A stretch of DNA of 12,073 bases, taken from contig CAKOGP040001987.1 of assembly GCA_933822405.4 (NCBI GenBank), forward strand, positions 1-12,073, in the 5' to 3' direction. Positions within the stretch are counted from its first letter, which is position 1. The number at the start of each line of letters is the position of its first letter. This stretch comes from Cylindrotheca closterium (Eukaryota; Bacillariophyta; Bacillariophyceae; Bacillariales; Bacillariaceae). The notes beneath the pieces were generated by a model. That model did no database searches. It saw nothing but the letters and a program-made list of their open reading frames with translations, and was not told the DNA's origin. A program made the position numbers and the translations under genes. Below, piece after piece: positions 1 to 8,257 of this stretch.

Positions 1-240
1 ACAAGGGATTTTCCAAGGGAAAATTGTCGAACTCACTTTTGTGATTGAATCATCAATTCAAGCCAAACATTAATCAAATAGGAACAATTTCACTCAAAGT
101 ATACCTAGACACAGGAGAACTATTGTCATGAAAGTGTTGTACAATTGATTACGAATTTAGATTGCAGAGAGTTTGTTCTGAGCGCTAAAGGCACTCACGA
201 TAGAGCACATTTTGCTTTATTCTAACATCACCATGCTATT

Positions 241-540
241 TTGACATCGGGTCTACGGATTCCGCTACTATTTGACAAACCAATTTCCTATTTTACATGT
301 TGCCAACCTACTGACAAAGAGGTCAGCGATATAATGGAGTTTCAACCTATTTGGATGACTGCAGCCATTCCTTGGCAGCCTTATGATCTTGACTCCCGGC
401 ACCAAGAAGAAGCTCTGCGACAACAGATCAATGCTGACTATCAACCACCGTATCACCAACTTGCATCTTTCACTCAACTTGATTCAATGCTCCCAACTGT
501 TGCTTGCCTTGACCGTTTACCGCAAATTTTAGGGGACAGC
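241..540 (+). pseudogene. Possible upstream remnant of the Ty1/copia polyprotein
   Basis: An open frame runs from 241 to 618 with no ATG at its start and no domain I recognise. Its last part, around 510-540, reads RLPQILG, which resembles the segment that precedes the RNase H motif GDN in copia elements. After that the likely coding sequence changes frame. Since it leads directly into a clear copia RNase H tail, the simplest reading is decayed polyprotein sequence. The stretch 1-240 shows no gene that I can support. It could equally be unrelated sequence. Confidence 0.3.
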
Positions 541-818
541 AACAATGCCATATGTGGCGTACACAGTTTGACAATATGTCCCTTGTCAAGAACTCAAGTG
601 TCCCTGAATCTCAATTGAAAAAGAAATCGAACGCTGTCGCATATCACTATGTTCGTTCCAGATGCGCAATTGATATCCTATGGATTGAATGGATCATTTC
701 CGCTGAAAACTTGGCCGACCTTTTAACCAAGATCCAACCTGGACCCGTTTGTGATCGTCTTATGGAACACATCATGTGGAAAGGAAAGCAAAATGGAAGA
801 CTTGCTAATTTAATTTGA
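541..818 (+). pseudogene. Ty1/copia retrotransposon pol, C-terminal RNase H tail (decayed)
   Basis: The frame from 552 to 818 carries the end of a copia-type RNase H. It has DNMSLVKNSSVPES (normally preceded by GDN), then LKKKSNAVAYHYVR, then the terminal signature ENLADLLTK, ending with a stop at 816-818. The pattern with LKKK and AYH.VR is typical of diatom copia (CoDi-type) elements. Upstream coding is broken by at least one frameshift and a stop between about 525 and 575. Integrase, reverse transcriptase and gag are not in the window, so this is a fossil or the edge of an element that is broken or continues to the left. The 3' LTR would be expected just downstream. Confidence 0.75.
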
Positions 819-1156
819 CTTAAATTTTGGAAACGTATTCATTTGTCGTCGGATATTGTCAGTCTTGGACAGTATTGGATGATACGTCCTCCCAAGAGGG
901 GATTAGCCCAACTCAGTATCACCTTGAGGGGACCGTTTTAAAATTGGACCAGAGAGTGTCCGTCATTCGTACGTTTAGATAGATTAACCTACCCATTGTA
1001 AAACCAAGGATGGTAAAACCCCATGTTTGTTTTTCGTACTCGTTTTCGTTCCAAATCTCTCGTACCTCGCTACTCAATATAACGTAATACTCGGTACGCT
1101 GTATTCATCCATCCAGCAGCTGTCAACTCGTTTACCGGTACAAGTACTCAGAGCTC
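819..1156. other. Intergenic: possible copia 3' LTR remnant and phytochelatin synthase upstream region
   Basis: This 338-bp stretch has no supported gene. A purine-rich run (ttgagggga, about 923-931) sits where a copia polypurine tract would be expected after the pol stop, so the rest may be LTR-derived. I cannot define a TG...CA pair or a target duplication, and no second LTR is present for comparison. The 3' half must also hold the promoter or 5' UTR of the phytochelatin synthase gene. A short upstream reading frame (ATG at 1023, stop at 1080-1082, 19 codons) lies in this leader. Confidence 0.35.
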
Positions 1157-2399
1157 ATGAATGCGAAATGTGCTTTGCAGCGATCTATGAAGCGATCAAG
1201 GCGTTCGATTATGCCTTTCAATCGCCATGATTTGAGTCAAGCTACTTATTGCAGAGGTGGACTGGGCCTTCAAATCCAAGCGAGTGAGAGGAGGTTTCTT
1301 CATACTCGTGATAGTGACCAAGTTCTGGGAAAAGCTCATCTCGATCGCTCGTTCGAAATGAAATGTGAAGTTGAAGAATATCCTCAAGGCTGTTCAGTAT
1401 TGCCCCCACCACCACCAGAGCCTGTGTATTCCGTCCATAAGAGAGTTTTGCCGACCTCGTTGACCGCTATGTCATCACCGAGCGGAAAGAGATATCTGTT
1501 GGAGTTCTTGAGTGATTCGGAAACGAATTCGAATTGCTTTTGGAGTCTAATTGAACAGTTTCTCAACCAAAGTGAGCCTGCGTATTGTGGCGTTACGACA
1601 TTGGTGATGGTAGGTGTAGTTTGGGATCACACATTTCTTTGCTCCCTTTATTCGGCTTACCGCCATCAATTTGAGGCTGCAGGTTTTGAATGCTATGTCC
1701 GTTGATCCAGGAGTCAGATGGCGAGGAGGTTGGCGATTTTATGGGAACGAGGACGTTCTGCTTGATCGATGTTGTTTTTCTGCGGAACGAGTGCGTAGGA
1801 TTGGAATAGACATGGAAGAATTCAATTTAATAGGTAAATGCCATGGTTTAGGTATCGAAATGAAGCGACCAGCTCAGCAGTCTGAAAATGGAGGCGAATA
1901 TTCTTTAGAGTCGTTCCGTGATGATTTGCGTGCTACTATGACTGACAATGCCAGCAACAGGATTCTTGTGGTTTCATTCTCTCGATCACATCTCAAACAA
2001 ACAGGAGAGGGACATTTCAGGTGAGTAATGATTACATGAGCCATGGGATTTCGACGACTGTTTCCTGATTTTCTGACATCTTCTCGAAGCCCTGTGGCGG
2101 CCTATCACGACGCAACTGATCAGGCCCTAATACTGGATGTAGCAAGATTCAAATACCCTCCATACTGGGTTTCGATAAAAGATCTATATGATGCAATGAT
2201 TCCTATCGATAGATCCACAAATAGTTCGAGAGGTTGGTTCCTACTCAACCCTCCGAAAAAATGCAACGGAAACAAAGAACATTCCGAAGCACGGCGACCT
2301 GCCGAATTAGTTCCAGAGTTGGGAGAGGAGGATGCGTGCCCGATTGGGAGGGTAAAACGAAGATATTGTAAAGCAAATCAGGATGAAGCAACAAAGTGA
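1157..2399 (+). CDS. PCS: Phytochelatin synthase (glutathione gamma-glutamylcysteinyltransferase), 3 exons
   Basis: Phytochelatin synthase joins gamma-Glu-Cys units from glutathione into metal-binding phytochelatins, which detoxify Cd, Zn and Cu. Exons are 1157-1609, 1683-2020 and 2090-2399, giving 366 residues from the first ATG. The peptidase C83 fold is complete. The nucleophile is Cys144 in SEPAYCG, the histidine is His262 in GEGHFSP and the acid is Asp280 in LILDVARFKYPPYW. These match Cys56, His162 and Asp180 of the Arabidopsis enzyme, with the same His-Asp spacing of 18. Both splice junctions restore family sequence (LVM|VLNAMSVDPG and GHF|SPVAAYH). About 92 residues precede the domain start (YSVHKRVLP). 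They include a proline run and a basic start, so Met68 (1358) is an alternative start. After the domain only about 55 residues remain, with three scattered cysteines, so the Cys-rich regulatory C-domain of plant enzymes is missing. The stop lies 53 bp from the stop of the converging TLDc gene. Confidence 0.93.
1610..1682 (+). other. Intron 1 of phytochelatin synthase (73 nt)
   Basis: It begins gtaggt and ends gctgcag, phase 0. Removing it joins LVM to VLNAMSVDPG with exactly the spacing seen in plant enzymes after the catalytic Cys-Gly. Its length is not a multiple of three, so reading through it would break the protein. Confidence 0.9.
2021..2089 (+). other. Intron 2 of phytochelatin synthase (69 nt)
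   Basis: It begins gtgagt and ends cgaag, phase 2. Splicing rebuilds the serine codon AG|C and the motif GHFSP around the catalytic histidine. Without splicing, an in-frame TGA follows at once. Confidence 0.9.
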
Positions 2400-2452
2400 C
2401 TTAGCCAGAAGTATTCGTTTTAATGTACATCAGCACCACTGGATAGTAACAA

Positions 2453-3853
2453 TTAGCTGACTAGGATTTCCAATAAGTTGAGTGCTTTTGCTTTCTTCCC
2501 GTCTTCGAGGAATAGACTTCTCATCTCCGCGCGAATTGCGGCGCTTGAGGACGAGTGCGGGGTCAATGACCACACCTCAATGTTCTGCACAGTGAACTCC
2601 TCGCCTCGTTTGTCAGGACGTATCAGAGATGGATTATCAAAAGTGTTACTTGTACTGGTCGAACCATGAGTCATTGATTTCTCTAGCCGTATTGCATTTC
2701 CAAAGTGATTTTCGCCCTCTACTTTCATATCTTCTAGTTCTCCCTCACCCAAAGCAAGGAATTCCTTGCAACAAAACTGTATCCTGTCGTTCTTCGATGT
2801 ACAAGGATATACGTCGATCTTGTTTTCCTTGCTCATTAATACCGCGGCAGATGTATTGTCATCATGTCGTGAGTGTCTCATCCTCCATACAAAGGACTCA
2901 TCAGATCCATAGAAGCCATCTAGCGATGATAATTGCCATGGCTGGGACGTGAAAGAGCCGAAGACAAAGCCTTCATTGGTTTCTATTGCTAAAACCGTAT
3001 TGGCAGACGCTCGGCAATGCCTCAGCAGCGCCAGCAAACTAGCACCATCTCTGACCATCGAATACTTCAGCCAAAAATTGCAACTAATTTGTATACTTTC
3101 AGGCACGAACGCCAAAAGGCTCTTTATGAACGAATGTTCAGTTGAGATAGCCGAAGCAACAAGAGACGGCAAAATATAATTTTGACTTACCTCCATCAGA
3201 GAAGGCGAGAGCACTCGGGGATGAATTAGTGAGGCATCCGACGACAAGCCAAAAATATTGAATGGGCCAGTCGTCGGAGCACTTATCGACGTACTTTGCT
3301 TTTCGTCATCTTGAAGAAGCTCTTCTCTCCAGGCGTCAAAGTCTTCAGCAAAACTCCTGTCTTCTCCACCTGAGCCCAGAATGTCTCGCTCAAAAAGATT
3401 CATAGCCTTGTTTCCTTCTGAACCAAAGCTTTGCGTTTTCTTGTCATTTGGTTCTCTAGACGAATTGTTCTCGTCGTCATCAGGCGATTCATCCTCACTA
3501 GGTGGAAACAAAGTCTTATCAGCTAATCTTTTGCCAGCCAGCTGAATTGACTCATGATCTTCAGATTGCAGCAGCTCTTCAAGAAAAATCTTTTCATTTG
3601 CAGTTAAATATGAAGCAGAGAATATTGATTGACGATACGCAGCATTCGAATCTGCTTGACTCATAGGTGCTTCTGAGAAGCTGTCCCTGGCATTTGATCC
3701 TGTAAAGTAGCCATCTATATCAAGAGGTTTGGAGCGGAATTTTGTAGCCATTGTGTCGACACCTGAAGCCTCCCAAACCACTTTTAAAAGGCTCCTTCTA
3801 GCGTCCCGCACTGCGTCACCCTCGACGAAGTCCACCTTTGTTGTCCTCTCCAT
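2453..3853 (-). CDS. TLDc-domain protein (OXR1/TLD family), 2 exons
   Basis: TLDc proteins such as OXR1 are linked to protection from oxidative stress and, in several eukaryotes, bind the V-ATPase; the role here is inferred. Exons on the minus strand are 3853-3191 and 3121-2453, giving 443 residues after splicing. Residues 1-210 are mostly acidic and low in complexity, with a helical stretch (SYLTANEKIFLEELLQ, about 81-96). The TLDc domain fills the C-terminal half. It starts SPSLMESLLAF, continues FWLKYSMVRDGASLLALL, then the FGSFTSQPW and FYGSDESFVWRMR blocks. It ends with FLALGEG, HFGNAI, NTFDNPSL and the closing IEVW motif. The first true ATG is at 3853, with a further in-frame ATG at residue 35. 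The gene shares a short A/T-rich intergenic region with the divergent PP2C gene and converges on phytochelatin synthase. Confidence 0.88.
   Translation of the reverse strand: MERTTKVDFVEGDAVRDARRSLLKVVWEASGVDTMATKFRSKPLDIDGYFTGSNARDSFSEAPMSQADSNAAYRQSIFSASYLTANEKIFLEELLQSEDHESIQLAGKRLADKTLFPPSEDESPDDDENNSSREPNDKKTQSFGSEGNKAMNLFERDILGSGGEDRSFAEDFDAWREELLQDDEKQSTSISAPTTGPFNIFGLSSDASLIHPRVLSPSLMEVSQNYILPSLVASAISTEHSFIKSLLAFVPESIQISCNFWLKYSMVRDGASLLALLRHCRASANTVLAIETNEGFVFGSFTSQPWQLSSLDGFYGSDESFVWRMRHSRHDDNTSAAVLMSKENKIDVYPCTSKNDRIQFCCKEFLALGEGELEDMKVEGENHFGNAIRLEKSMTHGSTSTSNTFDNPSLIRPDKRGEEFTVQNIEVWSLTPHSSSSAAIRAEMRSLFLEDGKKAKALNLLEILVS
3122..3190 (-). other. In-frame, stop-free intron of the TLDc gene (69 nt)
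   Basis: On the minus strand the exon ends ATGGAG and the intron opens with a full consensus gtaagt, ending ttcataaag. It is 23 codons long, phase 0, and has no stop, so it reads as coding. Removing it joins SPSLME to SLLAFVPES, which fits the compact start of a TLDc domain. Keeping it inserts 23 residues into that start. Confidence 0.8.
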
Positions 3854-3959
3854 TTCCAATTTTTAAAAAAATTAATAAAAAACAAAATTGAAATTGAAAA
3901 ACTGGGTTTCAGGTTGTTTAGTCGTCTGTTCTCTGCCGTCTGTCTGTTTGTTCTGGCAG
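3854..3959. promoter_or_regulatory. Short divergent intergenic region (TLDc / PP2C)
   Basis: Only about 106 bp separate the two start codons, which point away from each other. The TLDc side is almost pure A/T (ttttaaaaaaattaataaaaa). The PP2C side is a tctg-rich pyrimidine stretch (about 3920-3955), probably 5' UTR. Both promoters must lie here or reach into the neighbouring genes, so a shared bidirectional promoter is likely. No TATA box can be placed with confidence. Confidence 0.5.
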
Positions 3960-5405
3960 ATGACACTGTCAACAAATCCAAGTCGAAAGTTCACATATCT
4001 TACCACTTCTTATCCCATGAAGATGGCAACTTCCGCAACCCGAATGGCAAACAAATCAGCTCCCAAAATGGGGAAGTTGGGGTTCAAATTGACCAACCTT
4101 GGCTCTTTACCCGCTCATAAGTCTCCATCGTGGACTGCTTCTTCGTACGAATCGACATGGATCCGGTCAAAGAGCACAACGACATCGACGTTCGCTGAAA
4201 GACTTGCAGTCAAAAGTCGCACGCCGGTTCTTAGGACAAGCCCTGCGGGGAAAAAAAATAGAGGTTCGCTACCGTTGTTTCTGAAATCTACCTCATTGCT
4301 TGCCTTCGTAGCAGGTATTATTGTGACAAGAGACCATGTGTCTGCTGAATCAAAGTGTGATTTTGCAACTGAAAATAGAGATGAAATTCATCCCCAAAAA
4401 GAGTTGCGAAACAAAAAAACTCTTCGAAGCGCAGAAGAAGACATTCGGCGATTGGAAACAGATTCATCAAGATACCCTCACCAGGTACGTGCACTTCGGA
4501 TGTTAACTTCAAATATTCTCAATCTAATCCAAATTATATTTCAGGTTTCTATAGCAGCTCTCCAGGGCGAGCGTTGGACAATGGAGGACACTTGCTCAGT
4601 TGAAAGTGGGGGAAGATTTGTCGCTGTGTTTGATGGTCATGGTGGAAGTGCTGTGAGCACTATGCTAAGAGATCATCTTTACCGAATCTATCGGAAGAAA
4701 CTTGTCGAAATACATGGGGCTGATGTGAGTGGTAACGGCGCCGAAGGTATAAGAACCCCCACGGCTTCGAGTCATGTTCAAGCTATCAGCGAAGCAATAC
4801 AGAAAGTTGAGGCCAAGGTGATGACTCGAGAGGACCTAGTCTATCAGGGAAGCACAGCTGTGGCCGTGATCATGCACGTGGATAAGGATAAGAAAAGGAC
4901 CATTTTGGCTGCCAACGTGGGCGATAGCCGAGCTGTGTTAAGCCGAAGTGGTAAGGCTGTTCCGTTGACAAGAGACCATAAGCCGAGCGATGAGCGAGAG
5001 AGGGCTAGACTCAGGGCTATCGGTGTGGAAATAGAATGGGACCCCTATGGTCAGCTGTTCCGCGTATGCGATCTTTCGTTATCCCGAGCAATCGGAGATA
5101 GGTTTGCAAAACCAGCTGTCAGTAGTGAGACGGAGATTTCGCGCTTCCCATTGCTGGGGAAAAACGATGAATTCGTTATTCTTGCATCAGATGGCTTGTG
5201 GGATGTTATGTCAAGTCAAGAAACAGTCGACTTCGTCCATCAAAGGCTTTCCAATTTGAGGCGCCACCAATCAGTGCAAAATCACTCAGAAGAACGATTT
5301 AAGGTTGCAGAACAATTGGCGAAGGAGGCACTGGAGCGAGGATCGGCGGATAATGTGTGTGTGTTGATTTTGTGGCTTTCTGACCAGTCAAGAAGTTCAA
5401 ACTGA
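3960..5405 (+). CDS. PP2C-family Ser/Thr protein phosphatase (PPM), membrane-anchored or organellar, 2 exons
   Basis: This is a metal-dependent Ser/Thr phosphatase of the PPM/PP2C family. Exons are 3960-4484 and 4545-5405, giving 461 residues. The catalytic domain spans about 176-460 with the motifs in order: GERWTMED (183-190), VFDGHGG (203-209), YQGSTAVAV, AANVGDSRAVLSR, LTRDHKPSDERERARL, LSLSRAIGD, ILASDGLWDVM (Asp391) and SADNV (Asp444). Asp205, Gly206, Asp391 and Asp444 match the metal-binding residues of PP2C alpha, so it should be active. The first 100 residues are basic and rich in Ser and Thr, followed by a hydrophobic segment at about 105-122 (LFLKSTSLLAFVAGIIV). This looks like a mitochondrial presequence plus membrane anchor, or a signal anchor. 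The first ATG in frame is at 3960; others at 4017 and 4023 are possible starts. The substrate is not evident. Confidence 0.93.
   Translation: MTLSTNPSRKFTYLTTSYPMKMATSATRMANKSAPKMGKLGFKLTNLGSLPAHKSPSWTASSYESTWIRSKSTTTSTFAERLAVKSRTPVLRTSPAGKKNRGSLPLFLKSTSLLAFVAGIIVTRDHVSAESKCDFATENRDEIHPQKELRNKKTLRSAEEDIRRLETDSSRYPHQVRALRMLTSNILNLIQIIFQVSIAALQGERWTMEDTCSVESGGRFVAVFDGHGGSAVSTMLRDHLYRIYRKKLVEIHGADVSGNGAEGIRTPTASSHVQAISEAIQKVEAKVMTREDLVYQGSTAVAVIMHVDKDKKRTILAANVGDSRAVLSRSGKAVPLTRDHKPSDERERARLRAIGVEIEWDPYGQLFRVCDLSLSRAIGDRFAKPAVSSETEISRFPLLGKNDEFVILASDGLWDVMSSQETVDFVHQRLSNLRRHQSVQNHSEERFKVAEQLAKEALERGSADNVCVLILWLSDQSRSSN
4485..4544 (+). other. In-frame, stop-free intron of the PP2C gene (60 nt)
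   Basis: It opens gtacgt and ends tatatttcag, phase 0, with a possible branch site ctaatcc. It is exactly 20 codons long with no stop, so it reads as coding. Splicing joins RYPHQ to VSIAALQGERWTMED, which puts the phosphatase domain start in its usual form. Retention would add a hydrophobic 20-residue insert just before the domain. Confidence 0.82.
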
Positions 5406-5943
5406 TTTCCCAACAAAGTGCTTGGCGCACGCAACTCTCCTCAACGCAGTTTTAAGCATCCCACTCATTCACTTCATCATCATTTTCTCTAGGAACAACA
5501 CAACCGAAAGGGTGCAAAGGACCATTTGTGAAAATGCCCCTGCTTATCGGCCGTGATCCAATAAGGAAACGATGCGAAATTAAAGATATCAAGTTTTACT
5601 ACTTGGTCGACAACGCAATTGGAAGGAGTGTCTGAACTGCGATGAAAGTCTTGGAAAACGACGACTTTTGAATTTTGTAATGTCTGAAATATTACAGTAG
5701 GATTGTAAGATAGAATATGAAATACGCAAGATGGAGTAAATAGAAATATCTGATACTACTGTATCTTGTTATTAACAACCAAAACAAAAGGGGATTGTGA
5801 AAATGCACTCCTTTTCAAACAAAGACTTTCAAGAAAACAAACGACAATGGCACAAGAGTGCAGATTCGGCTACCATAACGATAATGAAATTGGCTGAGAA
5901 CGTAGATTCTAATAGATAAAAATATGTGCTAATAGTAGGGCAT
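5406..5943. other. Intergenic, 3' side of PP2C
   Basis: A/T-rich, with no coding sequence, RNA gene or repeat that I can support. It should hold the PP2C 3' UTR. Short open frames on either strand have no recognisable protein character. Confidence 0.5.
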
Positions 5944-6420
5944 TTAACCATTTTGTCGTTCAATTGGATCTCCTTCCGCGATTCGCATTCTTGGGTATGA
6001 AACCCGTGACTTGAAGACGGTGCTTTCCATAATCGTTGATGTTTCCACAATCGTTGATATGGGCCTCGTCCCACTCACGGCAGACATTGTCCAGAACCTT
6101 TCCTCCATCAATCTCCTTCTGACACTCGATCTACTTCTGCAGCGCGCTGCATATCCTGCTCTGGCTTGAAATCCAATGCGCCGATTTCTTGCTCCTCCAC
6201 TTTGACCCAAACTTCTTCTCACACATTCTTCAGCTATCCCTCCAGGAATTGGAAAACGATCACAATGCTAATGACCAAATCAATCATCATTGATCTGGCG
6301 TCGTTTGCAAGGAAATCTCTGATCTTCAATCGTGTGGTTGTCAAGGCTTGTCCGTCTACAAGACTACCGTAGAAATATGAGTAAGTGTAGGAGGATGTAT
6401 TAATAGGACAGAGCATGTAT
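5944..6420 (-). pseudogene. Possible decayed minus-strand coding remnant, unidentified
   Basis: Protein-like stretches appear on the minus strand in different frames. One (about 6230-6390) reads RDFLANDARSMMIDLVISIV, ending in a hydrophobic run. The next (about 6105-6200) includes ALDFKPEQDMQRAAEVDRV. A third (about 5965-6110) includes GGKVLDNVCREWDEAH and HRLQVTGFIPKNANRG. Stops or frame changes separate them and I see no splice pairs that join them. I do not recognise a family. It may be a decayed gene, an unresolved multi-exon gene, or chance. Confidence 0.22.
6024..6059. repeat. 18-bp tandem duplication
   Basis: Two adjacent 18-bp units, tttccataatcgttgatg (6024-6041) and tttccacaatcgttgata (6042-6059), differ at two positions. 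The length keeps the reading frame; on the minus strand each unit would encode an IND-like segment (HINDCGN, INDYGK). Confidence 0.7.
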
Positions 6421-6578
6421 CTACTACTATCTTGGGTACCGGTACAGTTACGAGAACTGGGGATATTAAAAAATTGAGAGTCATAACCAATTGTACTGTA
6501 GCTGTGTGGTTATATGCACATCAAATTAATTGGATGAAAGAACAGATTTTGAGAGACTATTTTCCAAGCATTCAATAT

Positions 6579-8257
6579 TTAGTCACCTCCGACTTGCATC
6601 TTTCCTTGACTATCAAAACCAGGAAGGAACATATCTTCACCCTGCTCAGGATTTGTCCAAGGTGCATGATCCCCACTGGCTTGCGCTTCAAGCTCCATCC
6701 TCTCCAAATCAAAAATGGAGGTTGTTTGGTCCTTCCAAGCGCGGTCTTGTTGATCGCGAGCAGTCATACCTTGACCATAAATTCTCGTCGCTACAACCTC
6801 GGCCTCAGAGGCAATTTGCTTGATCCTGGAGGCCAAATCACCGCGTTCGCCATCGTAATGAAGGTTTCCAAAATTGAGAAGAACTGCTTTACAAGCGTTG
6901 ATAAAGTCAGGTGGTGGTACATCTGGCATCGGCTTCTCTGCTTCTGGAACTTCACCATCAATTGCTTTCATCGCATTCTCAGGGGTGCCTGCCACCTGAA
7001 AACAGCACTGCTGAGAAACGGACGTGTGCCAAAAAGAAACCATGTCATATTCAAGGAACTTACCAGTAAGAATTCTTTTGGAGTAAATGCGTCTTCTAAG
7101 AGCTTCTCGCGCTCTATCGAATCTTCCGCTCGGAGCAACTTTCTTATCAACCGGATTTCCTTGCTGGACACAAGTTTGTCCTTTTCCTCTGCAGCTCGAA
7201 GTCTCAACTTCTTCATTAGTTCTGCAGGTCCCATGGCTCCTGCATCTCTAGCTTGAGACTCATTCGCTTCTAGCAAGAGTAGGAATGGTTCATCAATTTT
7301 TCCTTCCCTGGCGAGCCTCACAACGGCGCCTTCCATTTTCATCCGCTCGCCAAGTGCCAAAATTCCTTTCAAAGTTTCAGTAGCAACAGAAATCCGTTTG
7401 CTTTGCTCCTCTCCCAGAGCAGCAAGTAGGGAAGCTGCATCCTCGTCACCGTTTGCCGACCTCTCGGTGAGCACCTTGACAAATTGTGCATCGAACTTGT
7501 CATAATTCGCTGCGACAACAGAAATAGGTGTCTCACCAGCCTTGTAAGGTGGGAGCAACTTTTTCAACGAGTCTTCATAGCTCATTCGAATCTCTGGTGT
7601 CAACTCTTGATCAAAGAAGCTCTTTTTCTCGGCGACACTATCTGCTCCTTCACCAACATCGACCTCACTGATTTTTGCAGCTTTACGAAGAATGTCTGCG
7701 TTTGACATCTTTCGCCCAGCTTCAGCTTCTTTCTCGGCTTCAACACTCATTTTTTCCTGCTCCTCTTCGGCCTCTCTAGCTGCTCGTTCTTCTGCCATTT
7801 TTGAAAGCTCTACTTTCCTCTTGATGTCGACGATCATCTCGTTTAAGTCCTTCATTGCCAAGCGTTCATTTGGGTCATCAGAATTCTCAGCCTTCTTGTC
7901 CATCCAGGCGATGAAGTCATCATTTGTGGCCCTATCAAAGTTGTTCATAATGTCAATACGCGGATCATTTGTGGAGAACACGAGATCCCCAAGCAATACC
8001 TCAAAATCATCATTGATTCCACCAGAACTATCATTTGAAGTATCCATCAAATTGTAATCATCACTGTTGATTTCATCAAGCAACCCGAAAAGGCTTATGC
8101 TCTTGTCATGGTACCGTGTATTGGCGATGGGCGGAGAAACAACAAAAGAAGATATTCCTTCTACTGAAAGAAGGAGGTAAACTGTCTTCAAGAACATCAT
8201 CATTTCAAAAAGATCATGTGTCATGAGCTTGACGGCTGTCCATTCATTGACAATCAT
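6579..8257 (-). CDS. Probable plastid-targeted protein of unknown function with three internal repeats, 2 exons
   Basis: I do not recognise this family. Exons on the minus strand are 8257-7064 and 6995-6579, giving 536 residues. From Met19 the N-terminus reads as a signal peptide (MMMFLKTVYLLLSVEGISS) followed by FVVSPP. A phenylalanine after the cleavage site is typical of diatom plastid preproteins (the ASAFAP-type context), so import into the plastid is likely. A repeat of about 45 residues occurs three times, near 104-150, 248-295 and 318-360. Each has an aromatic or hydrophobic residue near its start, then D..F...L or M, then an Ala/Leu-rich helix. A charged, Glu/Ala-rich coiled-coil segment (about 148-185) separates the first two. 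The C-terminus has a helical region with NACKAVLLNFGNLHYDGERG. The first ATG (8257) adds 18 residues before the signal, so translation may begin at Met19 (8203). The Harbinger transposon lies about 290 bp upstream. Confidence 0.8.
6996..7063 (-). other. Intron of the plastid-protein gene (68 nt)
   Basis: On the minus strand it opens gtaagttcc and ends tgttttcag, phase 0. It joins TPKEFLL to VAGTPENAM. Read-through loses the frame, and the two open frames on either side meet exactly at these sites. Confidence 0.88.

Noticed and set aside
1671..1682. Separate gene starting at 1671 with a TTG codon
   Set aside because: These bases are the end of intron 1; the following frame is exon 2 of phytochelatin synthase.
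2043..2089. Separate gene starting at the ATG at 2043
   Set aside because: The ATG lies inside intron 2; the rest of that frame is exon 3 of phytochelatin synthase.
6996..7043. Separate minus-strand gene starting with MVSFWHTS
   Set aside because: This start lies within the intron; the frame beyond it is exon 2 of the plastid protein.
6432..7256. Plus-strand open frame of 274 codons
   Set aside because: It lies opposite the well-supported plastid-protein exons, spans their intron, starts without support and has no domain character.
7692..8057. Plus-strand open frame of 121 codons, Ser/Phe-rich
   Set aside because: It is the antisense of the charged coiled-coil and acidic part of the plastid protein; such composition gives Ser/Phe-rich shadows.
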